Positions 33,953 to 42,400 of a stretch of 64,000 nucleotides of DNA are shown piece by piece. The DNA is from Streptomyces sp. H39-S7. Lineage in GTDB: Bacteria; Actinomycetota; Actinomycetes; Streptomycetales; Streptomycetaceae. The DNA is taken from positions 124,001 through 188,000 of the forward strand of contig NZ_JAPVLU010000010.1 in NCBI RefSeq assembly GCF_027158205.1. The letters are read 5' to 3'. The notes under the pieces are model-generated. The model was not told the DNA's origin and ran no database searches. It saw nothing but the letters and a program-made list of their open reading frames with translations. How positions within the stretch are numbered: position 1 is the first letter of the stretch; each line of letters opens with the position of its first letter. The translations under genes were made by a program, and so were the position numbers.

Positions 33953-35563
33953 ATGGCCAGGGAATTCCAACGTGGCCACAAGGCCAAGATCAGTGATCTC
34001 ACGGCGGGGACGGATCTGTACATCGGTGTGCAGATCGCCGGGCCCGGCCTGTCGTTCGACATCAGCTGCTTCGGGCTCGACGAGAAGGAGCAGCTGTCCG
34101 ACGACAGTTACTTCATCTTCTTCAACCAGCCCAAGTCGCCCGAGGAATCCATCCAGCAGCTGGGCGCGCAGGCGGGGGACAGCGAGTCCTTCCGCGTGAC
34201 GCTCGACCGGATTCCCCCGAAGATCCGCAAGCTCTCCTTCACCGCGACCATCGACGGCAACGGCCAGATGTCGCAGGTGGGCCCGGGTTACCTCCGGATC
34301 GTCGCCGGTGGTGAGGAGGTCGCGCGCTACAGCTTCACCGGCGCCGAGTTCAGCACCGAGCGCGCGGTGATGCTCGCCGACGTCTACCTCAAGGACGTCT
34401 GGCGCTTCGCCGCCGTCGGCCAGGGCTTCGACGGCGGGCTGGACGCGCTGCTGCGCAACTTCGGCGGCGAGGTCGCCGACGAAGCGCCGGCCGCCGCACC
34501 GCCGCAGCAGGGCGGAGCCCCCGGCTTCGCGCCGCCGCCCGGCGGCGCCGCGCCCGCCCCGTCCTTCGGTGCGCCGCCCGGCCCGCCGCAGCCCGCGCCC
34601 GCGTTCGGCGCTCCGCAGCCGGCCGCCGCGCAGGGGTTCACACCGCCCCCGGGCAACCCGTCGATACACCAGCAGCAGACCATGATCGCGCCGCTGGCGA
34701 CCCCGCCGCAGGCTCCCGGCCAGCCGCAGTTCGGCCAGGTACCGCCGCCCGGACCACCCCCGGGCCAGCAGTTCGGCCAGCCCCCCGGCCCGCCGCAGTA
34801 CGGGCAGCCGCAGTTCGGCCAGCCGCCGGGCCAGCCGCAGTTCGGCCAGGTGCCCGGCCAGCCCGCCGGGTACGGCCAGCCGCAGGCGGGCGCGCCGGCG
34901 GGCGGGATCTCCGGTGCCCTGCAGAAGTTCCGCGAGATGCCCACCGGCCAGCGGTGGACGCAGCAGAACAACAAGATGATGCGGGCCGACCTCTCGCAGG
35001 CCGGCGGCCAGCCGGTGCTCGCCCGCCAGGGCAGCATGGTGCTCTACCAGGGCAAGGTCGAATACAGCTACAAGGGCGCCGGGTTCGCCGGCCGCATCGT
35101 CGGCGGCGCCACCGGCCAGGAGATGCAGCTGATGCGCTGCTCCGGCCAGGGCCAGGTCTTCTTCGCGGAGAACGGCGCCCACCTGCACCCGATCGAACTC
35201 CAGGGCGACGCCATCTGCGTCTCCTCGGAGAACGTGCTCGCCTTCGACGAGAGCCTGCAGTACGAGGTGCGCAGGATCGAGGGCCACGGCATCCCCGGCG
35301 GCGCGCTCTTCACGATGCAGTTCCAGGGCACCGGAACGATCATCGTCAAGACCCACGGCACCCCCGTGGTGCTGCCGGTCACCCCGACCACGTACGCGGA
35401 CTGCAACGCGATCGTCGCCTGGTCGGCGGCGTCCCAGGTGATCATCTCCAGCCAGGTCCGGCTGCGCAGGAACGCCTACCCCGGCCACAGCGGAGAGACC
35501 GTGAACCTCCAGTTCCGCGGCGCTCCCGGCAACTTCATCGTCGTCCAGCCCTACGAGGTGTGA
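33953..35563 (+). CDS. TerD-AIM24 fusion protein
   Basis: The 536-residue protein starts with a TerD domain (about 1-175), including DISCFGLDEKEQLSDDSYFIF with the acidic residues that bind calcium in this family. A Pro/Gln/Gly-rich, disordered linker with repeated QPQFGQ-like units (about 180-320) follows, and the C-terminal part (about 325-530) is an AIM24 beta-sandwich domain (RQGSMVLYQGKVEY and later LRRNAYPGHSGE). TerD proteins belong to tellurite and general stress systems; AIM24 proteins may bind membranes or lipids. It heads a run of three closely spaced AIM24 genes. Confidence 0.85.
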   Translation: MAREFQRGHKAKISDLTAGTDLYIGVQIAGPGLSFDISCFGLDEKEQLSDDSYFIFFNQPKSPEESIQQLGAQAGDSESFRVTLDRIPPKIRKLSFTATIDGNGQMSQVGPGYLRIVAGGEEVARYSFTGAEFSTERAVMLADVYLKDVWRFAAVGQGFDGGLDALLRNFGGEVADEAPAAAPPQQGGAPGFAPPPGGAAPAPSFGAPPGPPQPAPAFGAPQPAAAQGFTPPPGNPSIHQQQTMIAPLATPPQAPGQPQFGQVPPPGPPPGQQFGQPPGPPQYGQPQFGQPPGQPQFGQVPGQPAGYGQPQAGAPAGGISGALQKFREMPTGQRWTQQNNKMMRADLSQAGGQPVLARQGSMVLYQGKVEYSYKGAGFAGRIVGGATGQEMQLMRCSGQGQVFFAENGAHLHPIELQGDAICVSSENVLAFDESLQYEVRRIEGHGIPGGALFTMQFQGTGTIIVKTHGTPVVLPVTPTTYADCNAIVAWSAASQVIISSQVRLRRNAYPGHSGETVNLQFRGAPGNFIVVQPYEV

Positions 35564-35569
35564 CCCGCA

Positions 35570-36253
35570 ATGGACCAGCAGATGATCGCGGGCTACGCAC
35601 CGACCCCGGTGACCGCCCGGATGGACACCCACGGCTCGGCGATGCTCAAGGTCGCCATGCAGACCGGCCAGGACCTGTTCGCCCGCACCGGCTCGATGGT
35701 CGCCTACGAGGGCTTCGTCCAGTACGAGCCCAACCCGCCCGCCGTCCGGCAGATGGCCTCGCAGTGGCTCACCGGTGAGGGCGCGCCGCTGATGAAGTGC
35801 ACCGGCGACGGCCTGCTCTACCTGGCCGACTACGGCGCCGACGTGGTGTGCGTCAACCTCAACAACGAGTCCCTGTCGGTCAACGGCACCAACCTGCTCG
35901 CCTTCGACGCGCACCTCCAGTGGGGCGTCGAGCGGGTCAAGGGGCTCGCCAAGTTCGCCGGCCAGGGCCTGTTCAACGTGGGGGTGAAGGGCACCGGCTG
36001 GGTCGCCATCACCTCCCGCGGCACACCGATCGTCGTCGACTGCGGAAGCGGCGCCGACGAGACCTACGTCGACCCGGACGCACTCGTGGCCTGGTCGTCG
36101 GGACTCAAGATGAAGGCCAAGCGCAGCTTCAAGGCGTCCTCCCTGATCGGGCGGGGCAGCGGCGAGGCGTTCCAGATCGCGTTCTCCGGCCAGGGCTTCG
36201 TCGTCGTACAGCCCAGCGAGGACAGCACAGACCGCCTCCGGGCACGGGGCTGA
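35570..36253 (+). CDS. AIM24-family protein
   Basis: The 227-residue protein is one AIM24 domain: DLFARTGSMVAYEGFVQY, LMKCTGDGLLYLADYG, LLAFDAHLQWGVERVKG and GLFNVGVKGTGWVAI follow the family pattern. No signal peptide or membrane segment is seen. It begins six bases after the TerD-AIM24 fusion and ends 15 bases before the third family member, so all three are one operon. The three proteins could assemble into one complex, but this is inferred from arrangement. Confidence 0.85.
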   Translation: MDQQMIAGYAPTPVTARMDTHGSAMLKVAMQTGQDLFARTGSMVAYEGFVQYEPNPPAVRQMASQWLTGEGAPLMKCTGDGLLYLADYGADVVCVNLNNESLSVNGTNLLAFDAHLQWGVERVKGLAKFAGQGLFNVGVKGTGWVAITSRGTPIVVDCGSGADETYVDPDALVAWSSGLKMKAKRSFKASSLIGRGSGEAFQIAFSGQGFVVVQPSEDSTDRLRARG

Positions 36254-36268
36254 GGGGGAGCGACCGAT

Positions 36269-37039
36269 ATGCAGAGCCCACTTTTCGCGAACACCGAGGT
36301 CCAGTCGAACGACCTCTACGCACTCCAGAACCCGTACCTGTTGCGGGTGAAGCTGGAGGGCAACTCCGGCCGTGACTGCCTCGCCCGCAAGGGCGCGATG
36401 GTCGCCTACCAGGGCATGATCGAATTCGACGGCGAGTTCCAGTCGCGCAACCAGCGCGGTGCGCGCATGGCCACCGGCGAGGGCCTGGACCTGATGCGCT
36501 GCTCCGGGCAGGGCACGGTGTACCTCGCCAACCTGGCCCAGCACATCCACGTCGTGGACGTCGACCATGACGGCCTCACCGTGGACAGCGCCTACGTGCT
36601 CGCCCTCGACTCCGGGCTGCACTGGGACGTGATCGCCGTGGACAGCCAGTTCGGCCTGTCCGGCACCGGCGCCTACAACCTGAACATCTCGGGCCAGGGC
36701 AAGGTCGCGCTGATGACCTCGGGCAAGCCGCTGCTGATGCCGGTCACCCCGGACAAGTACGTCTCCTGCGACGCCGACGCGGTGGTCGCCTGGTCGTCCT
36801 CGCTGCGGGTCCAGATGCAGGCGCAGACCAGCAGCTCCTCGGTCTACCGCCGGCGCGGCAACACCGGAGAGGGCTGGGAGCTCAACTTCGTGGGCCAGGG
36901 ATACGTCCTGGTGCAGCCCAGCGAGCTGATGCCGCCGCAGAACGCGCAGATCGGCCAGGGCGTGCGCGCTCAGTTCGGGGTGGGCCAGCAGGGCGCCCAC
37001 GCCCAGAACCAGGGCAACATCTGGACCAACAACCGCTGA
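36269..37039 (+). CDS. AIM24-family protein
   Basis: The 256-residue protein is the third AIM24 member in the row, with CLARKGAMVAYQGMIEF, LMRCSGQGTVYLANLAQ, LALDSGLHWDVIAVD and a Gln-rich end of about 30 residues. GGGGGAG lies directly upstream of the ATG at 36269. It resembles the C-terminal domain of the TerD fusion more than the middle gene does, by eye, suggesting stepwise duplication. Function unknown. Confidence 0.85.
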   Translation: MQSPLFANTEVQSNDLYALQNPYLLRVKLEGNSGRDCLARKGAMVAYQGMIEFDGEFQSRNQRGARMATGEGLDLMRCSGQGTVYLANLAQHIHVVDVDHDGLTVDSAYVLALDSGLHWDVIAVDSQFGLSGTGAYNLNISGQGKVALMTSGKPLLMPVTPDKYVSCDADAVVAWSSSLRVQMQAQTSSSSVYRRRGNTGEGWELNFVGQGYVLVQPSELMPPQNAQIGQGVRAQFGVGQQGAHAQNQGNIWTNNR

Positions 37040-37075
37040 GCCGGTCACCGGTACGGGCCGTGCCCGCGCGTCGCC

Positions 37076-37603
37076 TCAGAGCAGCGCGCGGGTACGGGCC
37101 AGCAGCGTCCCCACCGAACCGTCGGCGACCGAGCCGACCTCGTCGTACCCGTACCAGCGCAGGTCCAGCGACTCCTCGCTGATCGCTTCGACCGCGCCGG
37201 CCGGCGCGATCGCCGCGTACTGCACATCCAGGTGCCAGGCGCAGGGCGTCGGATGCCGGTCCAGGTTCACCGGCTCAGGACGCAGCAGCGTCAGCCCGGC
37301 GATGCCGGACTCCTCGGTGGCCTCACGCAGCGCGGCGGCCGCCAGCGTGGCGTCCTCCGGCTCGCAGTGGCCGCCCATCTGCAGCCACATCCGCAGCTTC
37401 TTGTGCAGGGTCAGCAGCACCCGCCCGGTTTCCGGGTCCACCACCAGCGCGCTGGCGGTGATGTGCCCCGGCTGCGACGCCTTCCACATGCCGTCGGGAG
37501 CGCTGTCGAGGTGGTCGAGGTACTCCAGCCGCAGCTTCTCCTGGCCGGGGTCGGGCGCGTCCCACTCCTTCAGGACGCGCACCGCGTCCGCGTGCAGACT
37601 CAC
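37076..37603 (-). CDS. NUDIX hydrolase
   Basis: The 175-residue protein has a Nudix-like box GGHCEPEDATLAAAALREAT followed by EESGI, giving the REAxEESGI metal site; the spacing before it differs slightly from the textbook box, as in many actinobacterial members. It should hydrolyse a nucleoside-diphosphate-linked compound; substrate unknown. The GTG at 37603 overlaps the TGA of the upstream zincin-like gene (GTGA), so the two are translationally coupled. Confidence 0.85.
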   Translation of the reverse strand: MSLHADAVRVLKEWDAPDPGQEKLRLEYLDHLDSAPDGMWKASQPGHITASALVVDPETGRVLLTLHKKLRMWLQMGGHCEPEDATLAAAALREATEESGIAGLTLLRPEPVNLDRHPTPCAWHLDVQYAAIAPAGAVEAISEESLDLRWYGYDEVGSVADGSVGTLLARTRALL

Positions 37604-39048
37604 TTGCCTTCGTCGTCCTTCGTCTCGTCCGTCGTGTCTGTCGTGTCTGTGGTGTTCGTCTTGCCCGTATCGCCCTTGGACAGGCGCTTCTCGGCGGCCT
37701 CGCCGAGCATCTTGTCGAGCTCGGAGAAGTCGGCGGTCTCGCGGTGCACGAAGCCGTCCGGGTCGTCCAGGTCCTCCGCGGTGGGCAGCATGTCGGGGTG
37801 CTCCCACAGGCCGTCCCGGCCGTCGACACCGCGGGCGTCGGTGAGCGAGGCCCACAGCCGGGAGGCGTCGCGCAGCCGGCGCGGGCGCAGCTCCAGGCCG
37901 ATGAGCGTCGCGAACGTCTGCTCGGCGGGGCCACCGGTCGCCCGGCGGCGGCGCAGCGTCTCGCGCAGCGCGGCGGCGGACGGCAGGTGCGGGGCCGCGG
38001 CGGCGTGCACGACCGCGTCCACCCAGCCCTCGACGAGCGCGAGCGCCGTCTCCAGCCGGGCCAGCGCCACCTTCTGCTCGGGGGTGTCCTCGGGCTGGAA
38101 CATGCCCTGCGCCAGCGCTTCCTGCATGGCCTCGGGGTTCGACGGGTCGAGCTGGCCGACCGCGTCCTCCAGCTTGGTCGTGTCGACCTTGATGCCCCGC
38201 GCGTAGCCCTCGACCGCGCCGAACAGGTGCCCCCGCAGCCACGGCACGTGGGCGAAGAGCCGCTGGTGGGCGGCCTCGCGCAGCGCCAGGTACAGCCGCA
38301 CCTCCTCCTGCGGGACGCCCAGGCCCTCGCCGAAGGCCGCGACGTTCGCGGGGAGCAGCGCGGCCTTGCCGGCCGGGCCGAGCGGGAGGCTCACGTCGGT
38401 GGAGCCGACGACTTCGCCCGCCAGGGTGCCCAGCGCCTGGCCGATCTGGCTGCCGAACATCGCCCCGCCCATGGAGCGCATCATTCCGAGCAGGGGCCCG
38501 GACATGGCCTGCATCTCCTCGGGCAGCACGTCGCCCATGGCGGCGCCGACCCGCTCCGCGACCGGGTCCACCAGCTCCTTCCACGCCGGCAGGGTCGCCT
38601 CGACCCACTCGGCGCGGCTCCATGCCACGGCGCTGCCCGAGCCGGAGGGCAGCGACGTAGCCCCGTCCAGCCACAGGTCGGCGAGCCGGACGGCCTCGGA
38701 GACCCAGGAACGCTCGGCCGGGCCGACGCTGGCGTCCTTGACGCCGTCCGCGGTGCCCTGCGCGACGGTCTGGCGCGCGATGTCCTTGGCCATGTCCCAG
38801 TTCACCGGGCCGCCCTCGTACGAGAGCATCTGGCCGAGCTGCTGGAAGGCGGCACCGAGGTCATTGGGGTTCAGGGAGCCGAACATCGCGGCGAAGGGGT
38901 TGTCCCCGCCGGCGCCGCCGAACGGATTCACGCCACCGAAGCCGAAGGGGTTGTCGGCACCCTGTCCGCCGGGGCCCTGCTTCTTGCCCTCGTCCCCGTC
39001 CTCGGGCTCCTCGGGAGGGACGCCGAATCCGAATGGGTGGTCGCTCAC
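37600..39048 (-). CDS. Zincin-like DUF2342 protein (putative zinc-dependent metalloprotease)
   Basis: The 482-residue protein opens with a disordered Gly/Phe/Pro-rich region (NPFGFGGVNPFGG) and then the family core, with the likely metal region REAAHQRLFAHVPWL and a C-terminal hydrophilic tail of Thr/Asp repeats from a short GTCGTGTCT-type DNA repeat. It matches the actinobacterial family of mycobacterial Rv3195. Real protease activity is not proven for the family. The GTG at 39048 has GAGGAAA upstream. It is divergent from the SDR gene. Confidence 0.8.
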   Translation of the reverse strand: MSDHPFGFGVPPEEPEDGDEGKKQGPGGQGADNPFGFGGVNPFGGAGGDNPFAAMFGSLNPNDLGAAFQQLGQMLSYEGGPVNWDMAKDIARQTVAQGTADGVKDASVGPAERSWVSEAVRLADLWLDGATSLPSGSGSAVAWSRAEWVEATLPAWKELVDPVAERVGAAMGDVLPEEMQAMSGPLLGMMRSMGGAMFGSQIGQALGTLAGEVVGSTDVSLPLGPAGKAALLPANVAAFGEGLGVPQEEVRLYLALREAAHQRLFAHVPWLRGHLFGAVEGYARGIKVDTTKLEDAVGQLDPSNPEAMQEALAQGMFQPEDTPEQKVALARLETALALVEGWVDAVVHAAAAPHLPSAAALRETLRRRRATGGPAEQTFATLIGLELRPRRLRDASRLWASLTDARGVDGRDGLWEHPDMLPTAEDLDDPDGFVHRETADFSELDKMLGEAAEKRLSKGDTGKTNTTDTTDTTDETKDDEGK

Positions 39049-39188
39049 GGGTTTCCTCGGCTCTGTGTTGGGGGCTGTGTCTGGGGCGGTGTGTTGTGGG
39101 CTGTACCTCCAGCCTAGACACCAGTCAGGCAGGATGGCTGCGTACCAAGTGCGCACCTCGTACCAGAAACAACCGTGGGAGACACCCG

Positions 39189-40292
39189 GTGAGTTCCCCA
39201 GAAGCACACGTTCGCCCAGAGCGGAGCCCGTCCAAGGCCCCCACGGGCCCTGTGGTGGCGATCACCGGTGCGGCGTCCGGCCTCGGCCATCTGCTCGCGC
39301 TGCGGCTCGTCGACTCCGACGAAGTCAAGAAGGTCGTCGCGATCGACGAACGCCGCGGGGACGTGCCGGGAGCGACCTGGCGGGTCCTCGACGTGCGCGA
39401 CCCCGCCATCGCGGAGAAACTGCGCGGCGTCGACGTCGTCGTCCACCTGGGACTCGACCTCGATCTGGAGTCCGACCCCAAGGCGCGTACCGCCTTCAAC
39501 GTGCGCGGCACCCAGACGGTGCTCACCGCGGCGGCCGCCGCGGGGGTGCGCCGTGCGGTGCTGTGCACCTCGGCGATGGTCTACGGCGCCCAGGCCGACA
39601 ACGACGTGCCGCTCGCGGAGGACGCCCCGCTGCGGGCCACCGCCGAGGCCAGCTTCGTCGACGACCTGCTGGAGATCGAGCGGCTGGGCCGCCGCGCCCC
39701 GCGCGCCCACCCCGGGCTGAACGTGACGATCCTGCGCCCCGCCGTCCTCGTCGGCGGCACGGACACCGCGCTGACCAGGTACTTCGAGTCGCCACGGCTC
39801 CTCGTGGTGGCGGGCAGCCGGCCCTGCTGGCAGTTCTGCCACGTCGAGGACCTGGTGTCGGCGCTGGAGTACGCGGTCCTGGAGAAGGTCGACGGGGAGA
39901 TGGCGGTCGGCTGCGACGGCTGGCTGGAGCAGGAGGAGGTCGAGGAGCTGTCGGGCATCCGCCGGATGGAGCTGCCGCCGGCCATCGCCTTCGGCGCCGC
40001 CTCGCGCCTGCACCGCCTCGGCCTCACCCCGTCCCCGGCCGGTGACCTGGCGTACACGATGCACCCGTGGGTGGTCAGCGGCAGCCGGCTGCACGAGGCG
40101 GGCTGGCGGCCCCAGTGGACCAACGAGGAGGTGCTGGCCCAGCTCCTGGAGGAGGTCGCGGGCCGCAACTCCGTCGCCGGCCGCCGGCTCGGCCGCAAGG
40201 ACGCCACCACCCTGGGCGCGGCCGGCGCGACGGTCGCCCTGGTGGGCACGGCGGCCCTGGTGCGCAGGGCGCGGAAGCGGCGCGGAATCTAG
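39189..40292 (+). CDS. SDR-family protein with C-terminal membrane anchor and degenerate active site
   Basis: The 367-residue protein has the Rossmann motif TGAASGLG (26-33) and Ser128 in TSAMVYG, but where YxxxK should be it reads Phe156 and Leu160 (SFVDDLLEIERL), so classical dehydrogenase or epimerase catalysis is doubtful. The last 30 residues form one hydrophobic helix ending in RRARKRRGI, a tail anchor with positive residues on the inner side. It may bind a nucleotide-sugar or NAD(P) at the membrane. The GTG at 39189 has GGGAG eight bases upstream. Confidence 0.8.
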   Translation: MSSPEAHVRPERSPSKAPTGPVVAITGAASGLGHLLALRLVDSDEVKKVVAIDERRGDVPGATWRVLDVRDPAIAEKLRGVDVVVHLGLDLDLESDPKARTAFNVRGTQTVLTAAAAAGVRRAVLCTSAMVYGAQADNDVPLAEDAPLRATAEASFVDDLLEIERLGRRAPRAHPGLNVTILRPAVLVGGTDTALTRYFESPRLLVVAGSRPCWQFCHVEDLVSALEYAVLEKVDGEMAVGCDGWLEQEEVEELSGIRRMELPPAIAFGAASRLHRLGLTPSPAGDLAYTMHPWVVSGSRLHEAGWRPQWTNEEVLAQLLEEVAGRNSVAGRRLGRKDATTLGAAGATVALVGTAALVRRARKRRGI

Positions 40293-40376
40293 GGGGGAGG
40301 ACGCCGGGCGGTGCCGGAACCGCCGGTCGGGCGACCGGCGGAATCGAACTTCCGCATCGCGGGCGGATAAGGCAGC

Positions 40377-40835
40377 ATGAGCCGCATGGCACCGACGCAC
40401 GCTGACGCGCAGAACCCGATCCGGCTCCTGGAGATCCGCGACACCCCCCTCTCCGTGGACGAGGTCTTCGCGGCCGTCGGCCACGAGGCCGCGGGCGGCA
40501 CGGCGCTGTTCGTGGGGACCGTACGGGACCACGACGGCGGTTCCGGCGCGGAGGTGACGGGCCTCGGCTACTCCTCGCACCCCACCGCGGAAGCGGAGAT
40601 GCGGCGGATCGCGGAGAAGGTCGCGGCGGATTTCCCGGTGCGGGCACTGGCGGCCCTACACCGTGTGGGTGACCTCCGGGTGGGCGATCTGGCGGTGGTC
40701 GTGGCAGTCTCGTGCCCGCACCGCGGCGAGGCGTTCGCGGCCTGCCGCCAGCTGATCGACGAGCTCAAGGCCGAGGTCCCGATCTGGAAGCACCAGACCT
40801 TCGCGGATGGCCAAGAGGAGTGGGTCGGCGCGTAG
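40377..40835 (+). CDS. moaE: Molybdopterin synthase catalytic subunit MoaE
   Basis: The 152-residue protein has the MoaE signatures FVGTVRDH, VGDLRVGDLAVVVAVSCPHR and the catalytic-lysine region ELKAEVPIWKHQTFADG. It inserts sulfur from thiocarboxylated MoaD into precursor Z to form molybdopterin, so it is functionally linked to moeZ in this window. Start at ATG 40377 or, equally possibly, ATG 40386; neither has a strong ribosome-binding site. Confidence 0.92.
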   Translation: MSRMAPTHADAQNPIRLLEIRDTPLSVDEVFAAVGHEAAGGTALFVGTVRDHDGGSGAEVTGLGYSSHPTAEAEMRRIAEKVAADFPVRALAALHRVGDLRVGDLAVVVAVSCPHRGEAFAACRQLIDELKAEVPIWKHQTFADGQEEWVGA

Positions 40836-40891
40836 CGCTGTCCGGCAGGGGTGGTGGCCGGGCGACGGGAGGGCGGGTCGGCGCGTAGCGC
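40822..40891. repeat. 17-bp direct repeat at the end of moaE
   Basis: GGGTCGGCGCGTAGCGC occurs at 40822-40838, covering the last codons and stop of moaE, and again at 40875-40891, 53 bp on. It looks like a small duplication of the gene's end. Confidence 0.7.
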
Positions 40892-40896
40892 CGTGT

Positions 40897-40920
40897 GCGC
40901 TGGGCCGTTCGGCCCAGCGC
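40897..40920 (+). terminator. Terminator hairpin after moaE
   Basis: GCGCTGGGCC-GTTC-GGCCCAGCGC is a perfect 10-bp stem downstream of moaE. No U-tract. Confidence 0.7.
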
Positions 40921-41028
40921 CGGATGCCCTCCGGTTGCGTAACTCCCGACCCGCCCCGACCGTTGTCCTACTGGGTGGTTAATCTGCTCATAGGTCCATA
41001 ATCGGCGTTCGCGGGTCGGGAGTACTTC

Positions 41029-41187
41029 ATGGCAGCGCTGGCTTGGTTGCTCATTCCGCTTGTCGCCGTGCTCGTTGCCACGGTCTGGGGCAGTTGGGCG
41101 GCGCGCACCCGTGTCACCGGGGACGGATCCTCGCTCGCGGACTACGAGCGGTTCCGCGAGGCGATGCAGAAGTCCCATTCCGGATAG
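41029..41187 (+). CDS. 52-residue single-pass membrane protein
   Basis: A short frame begins MAALAWLLIPLVAVLVA, forms one membrane helix of about 20 residues, and continues with a charged cytoplasmic tail (GSSLADYERFREAMQKS). The ATG at 41029 has GGGAG six bases upstream, and codon use is like the neighbours. It ends 76 bp before the PDZ protease gene, which it may accompany. No function is known. Confidence 0.75.
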   Translation: MAALAWLLIPLVAVLVATVWGSWAARTRVTGDGSSLADYERFREAMQKSHSG

Positions 41188-41263
41188 TCGGGCCGCCGAC
41201 GTCCCGGCCCCCGCGGACCGGCCCAGCGGGCCGTTTGTCGGACCGGTCCCGTACATTCGTGGA

Positions 41264-42340
41264 ATGCCACGCCGCACCGCGACGCTGATCGCCGCGACCC
41301 TGACGCTGATAGCGCTGCTGTGCGCCGCCCTGCTGACACCGGCTCCGTACGCCGAGATGTCGCCCGGGCCGACCGTCAACACCCTGGGTGACCACGGGGG
41401 TGAACCGGTCCTGCAGATTTCCGGGCACGCGACCTATCCGACGTCGGGTCATCTCAACATGACCACCGTGCGGGTGACGGGCGCGGACTACCGGATGAAC
41501 CTGGTGGAGGCCGTGGTCGGCTGGATCGGCCATGACGAGAAGGTCGTCGAGCACGACACCCTCTACCCGCAGGGCCAGACCGCCGAGCAGGCCGATCAGC
41601 AGAACGCCGAGGAGTTCACCCAGTCCCAGGACAGTGCCAAGGTCTCGGCGCTCAAGAAGCTGAACATCCCGGTCTCCTCCCGGATCATCGTCGGCGCGGT
41701 CGTCAAGGACAGTGCCTCCGAGGGCAAGCTGCACGCCGGCGACGTGATCAAGGCGGTGGACGGCACCGAGGTGAAGAAGCCCGGGGACGTCGCCGAGCTC
41801 GTCACCAAGCACCAGCCGGGGCAGAACGTCGTCTTCACCGTCATCCCGGAGGCGGCGGCCAAGAAGAAGGACGGCGAGACGCAGGAGGTCGCCGTCACCA
41901 CCCGGAAGTCGACCGACGAGGGCAAGGCGCGCGCGGTCGTCGGCATCCAGGCGGGCGTCGAGCACCTCTTCCCCTTCACCATCGACATCAAGCTCGCCGA
42001 CGTCGGCGGCCCGAGCGCGGGTCTGATGTTCGCCCTCGGCATCGTCGACAAGCTCACCCCGGGCGACATGACCGGCGGGAAGTTCGTGGCCGGCACCGGC
42101 ACGATCGACGACAGCGGCAAGGTGGGCCCCATCGGCGGCATCGGGCTCAAGACGATCGGGGCGCGCGGCCAGGGCGCGCAGTACTTCCTCACCCCGGCCG
42201 ACAACTGCGCCGAGGCCGCCAAGGACGTCCCCTCCGGCCTCACCCTCGTCAAGGTGGGCACGATGGACGAGGCCGTGACGGCCCTGGAGAACATCAAGGC
42301 GGGCCGGACGGCCGCCCTGCCGAGCTGCTCGAAGGACTGA
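41264..42340 (+). CDS. PDZ-domain Lon-like serine protease (YlbL family)
   Basis: The 358-residue protein has an N-terminal membrane anchor (about 8-26), a PDZ domain around IIVGAVVKDSASEGKLHAGD (141-160) and a Lon-type proteolytic domain with the Ser-Lys dyad Ser251 (GGPSAGL) and Lys296 (GGIGLKTIGA). It faces the outside of the membrane and probably processes or degrades envelope proteins; it matches the mycobacterial neighbour Rv3194c. The ATG at 41264 starts a clean signal-anchor. It is convergent with the PPA1309-like gene. Confidence 0.9.
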   Translation: MPRRTATLIAATLTLIALLCAALLTPAPYAEMSPGPTVNTLGDHGGEPVLQISGHATYPTSGHLNMTTVRVTGADYRMNLVEAVVGWIGHDEKVVEHDTLYPQGQTAEQADQQNAEEFTQSQDSAKVSALKKLNIPVSSRIIVGAVVKDSASEGKLHAGDVIKAVDGTEVKKPGDVAELVTKHQPGQNVVFTVIPEAAAKKKDGETQEVAVTTRKSTDEGKARAVVGIQAGVEHLFPFTIDIKLADVGGPSAGLMFALGIVDKLTPGDMTGGKFVAGTGTIDDSGKVGPIGGIGLKTIGARGQGAQYFLTPADNCAEAAKDVPSGLTLVKVGTMDEAVTALENIKAGRTAALPSCSKD

Positions 42341-42343
42341 TCG

Positions 42344-42378
42344 GCGGCGGGCGGACCCTCGCGGGACCCGCCCGCCGC
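42344..42378. terminator. Hairpin between convergent genes
   Basis: Arms 42344-42354 and 42368-42378 (GCGGCGGGCGG and its complement) with a 13-base loop lie between the PDZ protease and PPA1309 genes. Confidence 0.6.
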
Positions 42379-42400
42379 GCCGGCGCTCAGCCGTCGGTGC

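Noticed and set aside
37604..38674. Upstream extension of the NUDIX frame
   Set aside because: It overlaps the zincin-like gene in another frame and has shadow composition; GTGA coupling fixes the start at 37603.
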